Positions 1 to 11,691 of a stretch of DNA of 64,000 nt are shown here, in pieces (within the stretch, counting starts at the first letter, position 1; each line of letters starts with the position of its first letter). The notes beneath the pieces are model-generated. The model had not been told where the DNA came from. It ran no database searches and saw only the letters and a list, made by a program, of their open reading frames with translations. The DNA comes from Isoetes taiwanensis (lineage: Eukaryota > Streptophyta > Lycopodiopsida > Isoetales > Isoetaceae). The stretch covers positions 18,616,677 to 18,680,676 of the forward strand of contig JAJEKV010000011.1 of assembly GCA_021234155.1 (NCBI GenBank). Direction: 5' to 3'. The translations under genes were made by a program, and so were the position numbers.

Positions 1-376
1 GGGAAAGGCGCTTCGATACTATCTTCCAATCCTCAATCAGGGGCAGATGATAGTCTTTCACAAGTCAGGGGCAGGCCGTGGCGCTCCTCATAGCGCTCTC
101 ATGCTTCGGATAGCATGCCAAGCTGAGCAGCAACACGAATCACATCATTCTTTTCAAGAGATCCGTGGTCCTCTACAGCCTCAACTTCGCCAGGGGCCAC
201 TTGAGAGACGCACCAATGACGGTCGTTGCGGCAACAGCACCTCCACTCCCTCCGCCTCAAATGGCTCGAGCTCTCGAAGGTGGATCTTCCAGGAACAGCT
301 TGCGGAACGTCAGCAAGGGCCTTCGACTCAAGGATGTGAAGAACTTCTTCAAATCAATGAAGGGCTCTCGCCGATA
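1..376 (+). pseudogene. 3' part of accessory ORF of chromovirus copy 1
   Basis: This is the C-terminal part of an extra protein encoded between the 5' LTR and gag of a Ty3/gypsy element. The frame starting near base 2 reads GKALRYYLP then QGQMIVFHK, matching 14,356-14,420 of the second copy in this window. After a frame break, 165-376 reads LYSLNFARGH, TVVAATAP, ALEGGSSRN and KGLRLKDVKNFF, colinear with 14,549-14,752 and about 70 percent identical over that stretch. No known domain is recognised. The 5' end lies outside the window. The frame is broken at least once near 120-165, so this copy is dead. Confidence 0.6.
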
Positions 377-628
377 AACAATTTTCGCGTCCTTGTATCA
401 TTAAATGTATAAAAATATGTCTTGAGATTTCTATGTACTGTTACATATTTCCCTAAAATGTACAAGTTTAACACATTAATTATTGTAACTCATTGTTAAC
501 TTATAAGTTGAATTTCAACTTGATTTCTTTTCATGGTTAACAACAATTGACCTGTCATGGTTAACAACAATTAATGATGTCATATGATGTATAACTTCAA
601 TAACAACATTGATGACCAATACTTGCAG
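377..628 (+). other. Non-coding leader between accessory ORF and gag (copy 1)
   Basis: This AT-rich spacer ends with a splice-acceptor-like TTGCAG just before gag. The same motif stands at the corresponding place in copy 2 (about 18,565-18,572). It contains a short direct repeat, CATGGTTAACAACAATT, at about 533 and 556. It also shows what the LINE-free version of the copy 2 leader looks like. Confidence 0.5.
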
Positions 629-3600
629 CCAGGAACACCGGTTCAGGGTCTCAAGGCCAAGGCCGGCAACACCAGTGGCAACCCAGGAACTTGTTCGGCC
701 GGGAACACGACGACGAACAAGACATGATAGTTGAAACAGTAAATGCAAGGTTGGCTCAGATGAGAAATCAGATGCAGCAGTTGCTACAGTGGGGCAACAC
801 CACTAATGCATGCCCAAGAGTATGGGCCTCCACCACCACCTTCACCACCTCTGGGCGGTATTGATGAAGCTCCTCAGCCGGAAAGGGAAGAAAACCAGGC
901 TACTGAGAAGGATAGAAAGAGGAAAAGAAGAGGCAGGAGGAGTCCATCTCCTTCCAGCTCTAGCAGATCGAAGACCCCAGACAGTGGATCCGGCAGTAGC
1001 TCCGAGAGCGAGTCGGACACATCGCACGGCAGAAACAAGAACAGAAAAACAGATGACTACCAAAAGAAGGTAGAAGGTAGACAGTGCAATGAGCAACGTC
1101 TGGAAGACAGGAAAGCTAGGACAGTTCTCGGGTAAGGACAGGTCAGGTATGGAGGCCAAAGCATGGCTGGATGAGATGGAAGAATTTGGAAATTCCTATG
1201 GAATGAAAGATAAGGATATAGGTAAGGTGGCAACGGCAAACTTGATAGGGCCGGCCAGAATATGGTGGAAGGGATACGCAAAGTCAAACAAGTTGAGAAG
1301 AAACAATTGCAGGTTTAGGACATTCAGCAAAGCATTCCGTAAGCACTATGTCCCAAGGTCCCACATAAGCAGACAAATACAGCAGTTCTATAGGTTGGAC
1401 CAGGATAATCTGTCCGTGGCTAAGTATACGGAGGAGTTCATGAGGTTGAGATTGAATGTTCCAAGAATAACAGAAAGGCAAGCAGTAGATGGGTATATTG
1501 AGGGCCTCAATAGTAACATCAAAAGGCTAGTAAGGGCAATCAACCCGAGAACAGTTGGGGAAGCAGAAGATAAAGCTCTCAGCTTAGAAGAGGCACCAGT
1601 GACCCCAGCACAGAAACAGCTTCCATACAAAGGAAAGGCAGCAGGACAATATCAGACTAGACAGGCGGCCTCTATGCCAGCAGAAGGCCAGTACCAAGGA
1701 AAAGCTCAGGGGAAGTCTTTTGGAGACCATAAGCCATAGGAAGGATCAGGGGCCAAGTCAATTAGATTTTACCTAGACAGCATCCCAAAGAAGAAAAGAC
1801 AGGAATGCATAGAGAAGAAATTGTGTTTCCGGTGCTTTCAGCCAGGGCACCGAACACACAATTGCCCTTTCGTCATGCAGGCAACACTAGCTGAACTTGC
1901 CGATTGGGAATCACCAGCCGAGGGAGATGAAGAAGAAGGCGACCAACAGGAACCCCAAGACTTCATATGAGTGTAAAATTTGTGCAGCCATTGAGTCAGG
2001 GGAGGTTAAGAATCAGTCTACAGTCATCTCGGCAGAAGGAATTATAGATAGCAAGCCATATATAGTCTTCATAGACACAGGTAGTTCCCACAACTTTGCC
2101 TCTCCAAGGCTTGCTGCTCTCATGAAGAATAAGATCTTGAAGTCCAAGCCAAGGCCAGTCAGTATGGCAAGCGGCGCCATTCGCCACATTAAGGGGAGGA
2201 GAATTAGTTTTGATATAGACCTTAGTGGAAGCAAGTGGCCCATGGGGGCGGAAGTGATGGACATTGGGAAATACGACCTCATAGTAGAAATGGAATTCCT
2301 CAGACCAGCAAAAGCTACGATAGATTGCGACCGCAACGAAATCTCTATGACCGCGCCGGACGACAATCGATACATAGTAAAAGGTAAGAAGGTAACTTTA
2401 GCTATGCATGCATCTCTATGAAGCAGTTGAGGAAAAGCATAATAAGAAATAGGGTGGATTACATCTTGAGGCTAGAGGCAGTTGACCCAAGTAAAGCAAA
2501 GGGAAGTGAGCCAAGCGGAAATCAGTTGCCTATGCCGATAGCGAGGCTCATTAAGGAGTTTCAGGATGTATTCATGGATGAAATCCGTCAGCTACCACCT
2601 TATAGGGGTGTAGAGTGTGAAATCACACTAGCTCCAGATGCTAAGCCTATCAGCAAGGCACCCTATAGGATGAGCACTCCAGAGCTGGTAGAGCTCAAGA
2701 AGCAGTTATAGGAACTGCTTGAGCTTGGGTTCATAAGAGCAAGCGCGTCTCCTTTTGGAGCACCCATTCTTTTCGTCAAGAAGAAAGGCGGAAGTCTAAG
2801 TATCGTCAGCTTAATAAGCAAACGATAAAGAATAAATATGCTCTGCCAAGGGCGGATGACTTGATGGACCAGCTCCAGGGAGCAAAAGTCTTCTCCAAAA
2901 TTGACCTAAGGTTGGGCTACCATCAGATAAGGATCAAGGAAGAAGACATCCACAAAACCGCCTTCAGAACGCGGTATGGGCACTATGAGTTCACGGTAAT
3001 GCCTTTCAGCTTATCGAACGCCCCAGCAACCTTCATACACTTGATGAATGATATCTTCAGAGAATTCTTAGACGAATTTGTCATCGTATTTTTCGATGAC
3101 ATCCTAGTCTACAGCAAGACCGTAGAAGAGCATTGTCAGCACCTGAGAAGGGTTTTGGAGAAGCTAAGGTGGCATCGACTGTACAGCAAGCTTTCTAAGT
3201 GCCACTTCGCAACAGGCCCAGCGGAGCATTTGGGTCATGTTGTGTCATCTGAAGGGATCTCCACTGATTCGGCAAAGATTGAAGCCATAATGGATTGGCC
3301 GGCATCAAGGAATGTGGGCGAAATAAGAAGCTTCCTCGGCTTGGCAGGGTATTACCGGAAGTTCGTGAGGGATTACGCTAGGTGGGCGTCCCCTCTGTCG
3401 GATCTCATCAAAGATAAGAAAGTGAAGGATTGGACAAAGCAATGGCTCGAGAATGTCCAATCCTCCTTTGAGAAGCTCAAAGAGACACTAACCACAACAC
3501 CGGTTCTCATCCTACCAGATCCAAGCAAGGATAAGCTAGTGGCGACAGATGCTAGCAAGCTAGCAACGGGAGCAGTCCTCATGCAGGAGGGAAGGGTAGT

Positions 3601-3697
3601 CATATACGTCTCCAAGAAGATGAATGATGCTGAGCAACGCTACCCGACTCATGACCAAGAGCTTTTGCCCATTGTGAGGGCCTTGAGAATCTGGAGA
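629..3697 (+). pseudogene. Degenerate Ty3/gypsy chromovirus gag-pol (copy 1)
   Basis: This is a decayed polyprotein homologous to 18,587-23,467. The gag domain (1089-1739) has the retrotransposon gag core (RIWWKGYAKSNKL). A stop follows at 1737-1739, then the zinc knuckle CFRCFQPGHRTHNC near 1826-1870 in another frame. The protease motif DTGSSHNF lies near 2074. Further breaks are a frameshift around 1890-1960, a stop at 2709-2711 and a short deletion near 2800 that removes the MCIDY segment. RT resumes at 2861 with [11 protein letters not shown] and the catalytic FFDDIL near 3089-3105. RNase H starts (VATDASK, near 3540) and is cut at about 3697, so integrase and chromodomain are missing. 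Beyond that point the sequence belongs to a different element. Confidence 0.9.
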
Positions 3698-4225
3698 ACT
3701 ATTTGTCGAAACATTGGAGCACACTCGAAATTGGATTTATATCCCAAATGAACGAGGTTGGCAGACGCCTGCTCAAGCCGTCTGGGGTCTCACGCAGTTT
3801 TTGGAGCGTGCTACTACCTCTCCTGATCCCTCAGTTCATCGTCAAGCTGGCTTCTGCGCAGCTTTGAAATGTCTCCTCCAGTGTTCCCTTGCACGTAAGC
3901 GCCCCATTTATTATTGCAATCCCAATGCCAGTGCAGGTGCATTTGGCCTTCAAACATGCCTTCTCATCGAGTGCCAGTATGTTCCTGCAGAAGCCCACCG
4001 TGTCCTTGAAGACATGGTGCAGTCAGGGTTTCTCATTGACGCGACCCCTTCAATTGGCCTCAACACTTCTGATGCGCTAAAAGACCGGCAATAACTTATC
4101 ACGAAGTACTATACGGGGCCACGCCCTCACAGTCGTCAAGATGACTTCTAGCAGGTTCCTGACTTCCCGCCTTCTGAGATTGTTCCTGCTTTTCTCTCCA
4201 CTGAGTGTCATTTGGTGGGGGGAAG
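3698..4225 (+). other. 3' internal remnant of an unidentified LTR element
   Basis: Unrelated sequence begins abruptly inside the RNase H of the upstream chromovirus. An open frame at 3714-4094 (126 codons; includes WQTPAQAVWG and the Cys-bearing AALKCLLQCSLARKRP) resembles nothing I recognise. It ends upstream of a purine tract and an LTR-like start at 4226, so this is probably the 3' end of the coding or untranslated part of another LTR retrotransposon. Translation as a protein is not demonstrated. Confidence 0.4.
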
Positions 4226-4443
4226 TGTTAGTCCTGTATGTCCAGGTACAGGACTATTCATGAAAACCATGGAGCGGGGCATGAATAAGGCACCAGGTCA
4301 AGCATCGGGTAGTAGACCCATGCAACTGTCAAAACCCACGCAAAAGACCACACCCCAGTCAAAGAAGAGACCCAGAACAGACAAATGACGGCCTCCATGG
4401 AGTATAGTCCAAAGTCAGCGAGATTCCAGGCATATAAAGAAGG
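4214..4443 (+). mobile_element. Polypurine tract and 5' part of an LTR (TGTTAG family)
   Basis: The purine run GGTGGGGGGAAG (4214-4225) directly precedes TGTTAGTCC, which is the usual arrangement of polypurine tract and 3' LTR start. The LTR is interrupted at 4443 by the hAT element and resumes at 8185. Confidence 0.6.
4436..4443. repeat. Left target-site duplication of hAT element
   Basis: AAAGAAGG is repeated exactly at 8177-8184, on the other side of the hAT element. Eight bases is the hAT target duplication length. Confidence 0.92.
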
Positions 4444-4682
4444 CATAGTTCAAAAGCATCTAAAGATAGATGCGGGAGATGCGAGCATCTTAAGCATCTA
4501 AGCATCTAAAGAATCTATCGATTTTTAAGATGCGTTAGATGCGGCATATAAAATTTTAAATAATAAAATGCATGAGGAAGAACAGATTTAGAGTCATAAA
4601 AGATGTAATAGTGTTAAATTATAGAGAAATACTAGGTTCCATGGCATATCTACTAGAAACTAAACTGGATTCTCAAGCAAGT

Positions 4683-7399
4683 TCAATTGACCGTTTCATC
4701 ATCTGACTCTGACTCTGATGATTCTTGTCCATCATCACTACTTTCACTTTCTTCTTCACTTTCAGTTTCACTTTCTTCCCTTTCACTTCCATTATCACTT
4801 TCTCCATCATCTTCTTCCCAATCCTCATCATCTCCTTGATCCTCCACTTCCTCCTCCTCCTCATCTTCTTCCACTTGCCTACCTCTTCCTCTTGCTCTCC
4901 CTCTAGCCCTCCCGCTTCCTCTTGGTCTCCCTCTAACTCTCCTCCTCCCTCTTCCTCTGGTTCCATAACTTGAAGTGCTAGGACCAGCCATATCAACTGC
5001 TCTTGATGTTGAACGACGGGCTCTCATTGTACCCGTACACTCCAAAAACAAGCTTTGGTAGAGTTCCTCTTCAGTGCGATCAACTGGCGGCAAATCAGGC
5101 CTCTTAGCAACATCAATATCATTGGGATCCACCTATGACATTGTGGAGTTGCAGCATAAGCCATAAAAATCGTAATATGATAGGAAATGAAAGAAAATAA
5201 AGGGTTGAGGATTATACCTGTTTGGGCTCTGTAAGATTCTTATATCTGCGCAAAGCACGCAAATTCTCTCTACAATATACTAGATTATGCATTGTGCTCG
5301 TCTTCAACTTGTTTCTCCTTTTAGTGTGAATCAGAGAGTATGCGGACCAATTCCTCTCAACGGCACCAGTAGAGCAATCCTACAAAGTCATTGAATTGAA
5401 TAATAAATTGATTAAATTGAATAATAAAATCTTGATTCATCTACTCACCTGTGACAAGACCTTGAGGGCCAATGCTTGAAGCTCGGGGGTGCTTCCTCCA
5501 TATTTGTCCCACCATGATAAAGGTTTACACATGGCACCCTGTGATTCTGCCATGGGATTATTGAAACGTCCCATTCTACGGCGGAATGCAAGCATGTCAT
5601 CGTATAACTTATCCGCCTTCTCTGCATCATAAAGATCTAAAACATACTTCACCCATCCATCATGAAGCTTCTCATCTATCGGTTTTGTGGCATCCCTTCT
5701 CCATAGCGGATGTAATAGATGCGCCACTGCATGAATTGGTCGATGAAACCAATCCCAACGTTTGACCACATAGCTTTTAACTTCTTCAATATCCCTCACC
5801 CTATGAGAATTGAAAATTTTAATAGATATTAAAAAATCTGAAGCTAGGACTAAATAACATAAAAATGTAGTAAAAAATATATGCTATGCTTACCTATCCT
5901 TCATGTGTGGATCTGCCAAGCATCTATCAATTGCCCCACCAATGCGATCCATAAATTCCTGAAGCAATCCAATAGTAGATCCTTCTCTATCCGTAAGGCG
6001 CAACACTGAGTAGATAGGCCGTGACAAATCAGCAATACTTTGAAAGGCCTCAAGATTTCTCCTATCCAAAATTTGGAGTTGGACCAACTCAGCCTCTGGT
6101 GTATGGCTATCTTCCCATCTTACCCAATCATCGGAAACAAGGTTTGTCTAAGTGAAGGCCAAACCTCTACTAAGCGCTCCATCATCAAAAAATATGTACC
6201 AAATCTTGTCTTCACGGGTTTGATCAGCTCCTTTTTGGAATGTTTGCTGAAGATATACAACGCTTTCTTCTTCCTTGCAAAGAGGCGTACTATGTTTTCA
6301 CCTACCAATCTTGCTTCCTTTATCCATTTTATCTTGTTTGCAATATCTTTCAGTAATAGATTCAAGCTGTGAGATGCACATGGAGACCATTTTATTGATT
6401 TGTACTTCTCTTCTATAAGTTTGCCCATCAAAACGCAATTGGAACCATTGTCTGTTACTACCTGCACCACATTTTGAGGTCCAATCTCTTCAATTACTTC
6501 ACTCATGTTTTCAAATAGAAGAAGAAGAAGAAGAAGAGATTTTAACGTCACGCCACAAGGCAGCGTCCTATAGGAACTCTCCAGTTACACTAATGCCAGC
6601 TCCGTAGACCTCTATAGTTTTCCAATATATTGTTCCAAATGCCGAAGAGATCATGACATAGTAGAGGCCTCATTTTCGAATGCCTCCACTTTGACTGAAT
6701 TTGCTTTATTTCATCTCCAATCTGATCATAGGTGCTTGGAATTATGTGGCTTTTCATGTTTAAGGAAGTAGGACCTGCCCATTTCTTGCCAATTTGGGAT
6801 ACAGTTTCTAGCATATGCCTCCAACTTGGTGTATCCAAGAGATTAAAGGGAAGATTACATTCAATAAGTGTTCTTCCAACCTCTTTATTAGCCATATTCA
6901 TCCACTCCTTTTGCCAACCTACTTGTCTTTTGCTCAAAGTACTTTGAACCATGTGTTTAGGCTCTTTATCCTCATCAACAGCAGCCCTCATTCTCTTTGA
7001 AGATGATGGCGTAGTTAAACTTAAGGAGGCTGATGATGATCGTGGTGGCTTATTGAGATGAAAAGCAGGGGATGCTGATGCTTGAAATGGTGAAACAATA
7101 GGTGTAGCAGCAACTTCATTATCTTCTGGAATGTGATCATCGTTGTCATTATCAATTATCTTCCACCCATTTTTGACCTGAATTGACCTTCTCAATTCAC
7201 TAGGGCAATCAGAACAAGCCTCTATTCCTTCTCCAGCTTGGGCTCCAATATGGCATTCTAATCTTGTCAAAGAACCTGTGAAATGTTTTTTACAAAACTT
7301 GCAATCCCAATGATTATTGCCACTGCCTTTACTTCTTCCCCCAACCTTTGTAATATTATCACATGCAGCATCCCATAACTTATCCTTTTTCTTAGGCAT
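4683..7399 (-). pseudogene. hAT transposase (BED zinc finger, DUF659, hAT C-terminal dimerisation)
   Basis: Read from 7399 leftwards, the protein starts with a BED finger (WDCKFCKKHF, then RLECHIGA) and a basic/serine linker, followed by a DUF659-like region (VVQVVTDNGSNC, WSPCASHSLNLLL; 6510-6120). Next come segments at 6087-5890 and 5799-5437 and the dimerisation motif STGAVERNWSAYS near 5375. A last exon (5132-4683) ends in an Arg/Gly-rich then Glu/Ser-rich acidic tail. Gaps near 5890-5800, 5450-5385 and 5220-5133 fit introns. The frame is broken at 6590-6540, where a SINE-like tail sits and the start of the catalytic region is missing. It would have catalysed cut-and-paste transposition; this copy looks defective. 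Confidence 0.85.
6516..6569 (-). mobile_element. SINE 3'-end fragment inside the hAT transposase
   Basis: A GAA-repeat tail (6516-6539) is followed by TTTTAACGTCACGCCAC and AGGCAGCGTCC. The same block, with a GATA tail, ends the SINE at 60,479-60,709 (TTTTAACGTCACACCAC, AGGCAGCATCC). It is a 5'-truncated insertion in the same orientation and interrupts the DUF659 region. Confidence 0.6.
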
Positions 7400-8176
7400 A
7401 TTATCTGATTCTGCTCAAAAATCACTGAAAACTGCTACAACTAAGAGCTGCAGTGCTACTGCTGCCAATTTCATTCATTCCTTACTTCCATCCATTATTT
7501 CTAATCACTGACTGAACTGATTCTGAACTGAACTGACTGAACTGATATACGATTCTGAACTGAAATGAAACAAATTCTAATGTCATACCTGCTGCAGAAC
7601 ACTTGACCTTTTCCTCTAAAACCTGAATCTGATTTCTTTCTCTGATCTATCCTCCCCCCTTTGGATGGTAAGCAGCAGGGGACGAATTTTGGCAGCAAGG
7701 GAGATGATTTAGGCAGCAAGGGAATGGATTCGGCAGCAAAGGGAATGGATTCGGCTCAATCCGCTGCAAAGGGATGGATTTCGGGCCTGCAGGGGATGGA
7801 TTAATGCTCCCTTAGATGAATCATTTGCTGCAACAGAATCATACATCATTCAAATCGTTTTCTTCCACTAATTGGCAGCTCCAGGCGATTGGATTCCCTG
7901 ATATCTTTCATCATGCGACTCTATCATAGGGATTTCGGCTGCAACGGAATGGTTTTTTGGCAGCAGGGGATTGATCGGCTTCTATTTCGACAGCAAACGA
8001 GACATTTTTGGCATGTCGGGAGAGAAGGAAAACCTAACGGGAGAAAGGGAAACCTAAAGTTGACTTTTTTTTCTTTTATTCCCAAACCCCACGTATCAAA
8101 CTATAGATGCGTAAGATGCGGAACGATGCGCATCGGAACTTATAGAATGTTAGATGCGCGCATCTATCGAACTATG

Positions 8177-8184
8177 AAAGAAGG
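8177..8184. repeat. Right target-site duplication of hAT element
   Basis: AAAGAAGG is identical to 4436-4443. Confidence 0.92.
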
Positions 8185-8294
8185 TGCTGCCAGATTCCCC
8201 AAAAATCAGGCTTTGATCCGGGAGTTGGTAACTGAGATCTGCCACATATCTATTTTGGGCCCAAGGCCATTGTACTATATATATGAGTAGAGAT
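8185..8294 (+). mobile_element. Continuation of the TGTTAG-family LTR
   Basis: This is the right half of the LTR split by the hAT insertion. It carries a TATATATA element near 8275. It is cut at 8294 by the end of a minus-strand chromovirus LTR, so its own 3' end is lost. Confidence 0.5.
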
Positions 8295-9838
8295 TGTGAC
8301 GTCCCCTACTCGTATACGGTGCACTCACCGTATACAAACAAGAGTTCATCCCCCATACCAGCTCCATGCTGATACAAGGCCCTCCACATGTCAATGCAAC
8401 CTTGACGAGTTCCAGTGGGAAGAATGAAGGGGTCATTTTACCCTGTCTCCCTCAGGGCCTACCTAGCTGCGGAAGCGTAAACATACATGTCAGTACAAAT
8501 ACATCAACATCACATGACCATCACGAAGGATGGCTCACCACATATCTGCATAGATAAAGATCAGTACATCACATATGGAGATCCTACCCAAGGCTCAGAC
8601 TCACGGGGAATGACTGACGGCTTGGGCCTCCAGAAGTCATTGCAGACAGAATTCATGGCATATGGATTTGGCTGGCATAAGAACATGTCTTAGGGTAGTC
8701 CACTCCATCCGCCCCTCCTGTGCACACTTTGCAGAGTAGGTTGAAAAGTGTTGGGACCTGACTGTAGCCCGCCGGATGCATAGCCGAAGGGGCTATTCCT
8801 GGGTTGCATCTCCCCAGTTCCGATGGGGTAGGTAGGGATCACTCCCACCAGAGGTTGGCATGCTGACTCAAGGTGACTAGAGGGCCACTGCTCGTACTCG
8901 ACTGAACTCCATGGAAGGTGTCCACCACCCCAAGAGTGTCGAACCCATGCAAAGCCCGCACGCAGTGGCAGAGCATTAGGTCTAGTTCACAATAGTCCCC
9001 GATAGGCTTTACTACCAGAGGGACGTGATCATGAGTCAGGACATGAACCTCCTTGTAAGCCAGTCTGGCCCCTCCACCCACAACCAGGTGTGGCTCTTGT
9101 ACACAGGCCGAATTTAATAGTGCATTAAAGAGGGCTAGCTAGGAGCATCAACTACTAGGCTTTTAGGGCCTCTATCCCCCTTCCCACTACAATGATTCCA
9201 CAGAGATCATCATCACATACATATCATAGAAGAACTAAAGAATAAGATTTAATCTAAATCACAGAGTTAGGTTCTTTAGTTATGGCTTGATATCTAGGGA
9301 TCTAGATGGCTGCTATGGGCAAATCAATAGGCTAAACCTACTTACTCTATATCTGGGAGGCGGTTTAGGCTATTGAATTGGCAAAATACCTGATCCCTGG
9401 CTTGCTCCTCCTGTCTGAATGCATCCATGCTACAGAACTGCTCGAAGATGAAGCTAGAAAAGGAAGCTGATGAGCTAGACTGCTCAGACAGACTTCAGGA
9501 GTCAAGATTGGCTCTTGGAGCAAGCAAAACGGAGTTCTAGAAGGCTGTGGACGAAAATGGAAAGTTAGGGTTTCATATACCTTATATAGACTAAGGGATT
9601 GGGCTAGGGCTTCCATTAACCCTTGAGCATGTGGGATAATGGGTGTGGCCCACTTGACTATATCAATTAAGTGGGCTAAAGTGTACACATGAATAAATGT
9701 GCACACACTTGCAAGTTGCCCCCTAGGGTGCTACTTGCTTAGCTACACATCGGCGTACACGTCAATCGAGATGGCGTGTACGCGTGACGAGGCAGTACAG
9801 TATACGTCCTGGACCGTATACTGTGCTGGAACGTCACA
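8295..9838 (-). mobile_element. Minus-strand chromovirus LTR
   Basis: The ends are TGTGACG and CGTCACA. Orientation is set by homology: the reverse complement of 9839-9880 is the GCTGCGGACA...GGGGAGAA stretch that precedes the 3' LTR at 24,193. The block CCATCCGCCCCTCCTGTGCA near 8707 is the complement of the plus-strand LTR segment near 11,250 and 25,375. It is about 1.54 kb long, similar to the plus-strand LTRs but well diverged. It is the 3' LTR of an otherwise missing element. Confidence 0.85.
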
Positions 9839-10029
9839 TTCTCCCCACCTTGAAATGATGCTGTCCGCAGCACTATGGGTCTCCCCACCTTGGGCTCTTC
9901 TTGTCCTGCAACCAACTTGATGCATACAATTTATTATTACTATACTTACACAATTATTAAAATTACCCTAAGGTAATATTTTTAAAACATTCCTATGATA
10001 TTACATTATCTCAATAACTTATCAATTCA
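9839..10029 (-). other. Residual 3' internal sequence of the minus-strand chromovirus
   Basis: The reverse complement contains a purine tract (GGTGGGGAGAA) immediately before the LTR and the GCTGCGGACAGCATCATT motif shared with 24,155-24,180. It is cut off at 10,029 by the next LTR, so only about 190 bases of the internal region survive. Confidence 0.7.
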
Positions 10030-11678
10030 TGTGACGTTCCAGGGAAATATACGCCATAAATACGTATATTTCCAGGTCCGTCACTATACAAGTCTATCTT
10101 CATAGCCTTGTATACCATAGATTGTGGCACTAGGGGGCATGACTAAGTTATTCATATAACTTAACCAACCTTAGGTTAAGACCATTTTCCACATGGCCTT
10201 AACCTATTGGGCACCCGCCACACGAACTTACCCTATTAGAGCCACGTGGCATAACATGTGAACCCTAACCTATAAAGGCCTAAATCCTAACCCTAGGCCT
10301 CTTTTCTGGCTCCAACAGTCTGGGAACCTTCTTCGCGCTCGAAACTCCGTTTCGAGAACCGTCTGCTGTGGCACATCATAGCATGGCAGCCCCCAGGGCG
10401 TGAGCGCATCGGCAGGAGTGGGAGCTACCTCGAACACCCCGAAGACCATGGAGACGCCAGGATTGGGAGGGAGTGCTTCTGGAGCAGGTATGTAGAGTAG
10501 TGCTCTTAGTAGTTCATCTGGAAGTTAGCACTCCAGATGGGTTAGCATTTCGTATCTAGAGTAGAGCCATCCTAGAACCCTTATTGAATATCTTGAACCC
10601 TAATCAAGGAACCCTAACTGTAAGTTAGATATGTATGATTAGGTTAAGATGTTCTTATGATGATTATCATGATATGATGTTATGTGATGTTGGTTGATCA
10701 TGTTTGCTCCTCTTGTATTGGGAAGGGGGGTAGAGACCTAGTAGCCATTACATAGTATGCTCCTAGTTTAGACCCCTTAGTTCCTATTATTATGCGGCCT
10801 GTGCATAGGAACCCACCGGGCTATGGAGGCTATGATGTGACTCAGCACTACACAACGGGGCTAGAGGCAGTACGGAGGGAGGATCCCTGCCGAGCGGGGG
10901 CTACGGGGGATCCCATAGTGGGCTAGGCTTATGGTCGGTCACTTCGTGTGGGCCGGGCATGGGTCCGACACCTCCTGGGGCAATGGTGTCGCCCTGCCTC
11001 TCAAGAGTTGCAAGTGTTGGCTTGGCTCTTGTTTTGGGGGGTTAAGTCGGGTATGAATCGTGTGTCGCCACGATTCTCTAGCCGCCCGTGGAACCTCTAG
11101 ACCCCGGGAAGGGGAGATGCAACCCTTCCTGCCTCGACGGACCAGGGAGATGCAACCTGAAGTAGTCCCGATGGGTGATGCCATGGGATTGTGTATCCGA
11201 AAGGCTAGAGTCATGCCAGAGCTTGATCTAGCCCATCTGCAAAGTATGCACAGGAGGGGCGGATGGAGTGGTCAACCCTAGCCATTGTCTCATAGCCAGC
11301 CTTGCCATTGTTATGACTCGGTCTGCTCTATCTTGAGGCCTATCTAGTCAGTCGACCTCCTTATGAGTCGGAGCCCCGGGTAGGAGCTCTCATGTTTTAT
11401 GGCATATGATTATGATCTTTTTAGCTATGGATATGTGATGAGCTACCCTTCGAGGTAGTATGATGTATTGTTATTGCTAGTTCTGACGATGTTTATGCTT
11501 CCGTTATGATAGGAGCCCATAGGGGAAGGGCGCGCAAGACACCTTCGTGTCCCCTTCCCGCACTAAGGTGATCCCAGAGTGCGGGATAGACGGAGGGCCT
11601 GTGCGGTCGGAGGACCGGATGGGGGACTTCCTACGGAGTGTATGGCCGGGTGCCGTATATTTTGTAGGGAGCGTCACA
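10030..11678 (+). repeat. 5' LTR of chromovirus
   Basis: It starts TGTGACGTTCC and ends GGGAGCGTCACA, followed after one base by the primer-binding site. Long stretches align with 24,193-25,801, for example GCACAGGAGGGGCGGATGG near 11,248, but the two are far from identical. The first 55 bases fold into a hairpin described in the findings. Confidence 0.9.
10243..10278 (+). promoter_or_regulatory. LTR promoter: G-box and TATA box
   Basis: CACGTG (10,243-10,248) lies upstream of TATAAAGG (10,271-10,278), which sits between telo-box-like AACCCTAA units. The 3' LTR keeps the same arrangement (24,372-24,432), supporting a conserved Pol II promoter. Confidence 0.6.
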
Positions 11679-11679
11679 A

Positions 11680-11691
11680 TGGTATCAGAGC
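11680..11691 (+). promoter_or_regulatory. Primer-binding site, initiator tRNA-Met
   Basis: TGGTATCAGAGC lies one base after the 5' LTR and is complementary to the 3' end of plant initiator tRNA-Met, the usual primer for minus-strand synthesis in plant gypsy elements. Confidence 0.92.

Larger units (their letters stand above)
4444..8176 (-). mobile_element. Complete hAT DNA transposon, 3.73 kb
   Basis: The ends form short inverted repeats: CATAGTTC at 4444 and GAACTATG ending at 8176. They are flanked by the perfect 8-bp duplication AAAGAAGG. Both subterminal regions (about 4455-4545 and 8103-8170) carry many copies of AGATGCG or its complement CGCATCT, the kind of clustered motif hAT transposases bind. 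The minus strand encodes a BED-finger/DUF659/hAT dimerisation transposase. The element inserted into an LTR, whose two halves are joined if it is removed. The transposase frame is damaged, so this copy is probably not autonomous now. Confidence 0.92.

Noticed and set aside
4718-4973. Leu/Phe/Pro-rich plus-strand ORFs near 4.7-5.0 kb
   Set aside because: They are the complement of the acidic Ser/Glu tail of the hAT transposase.
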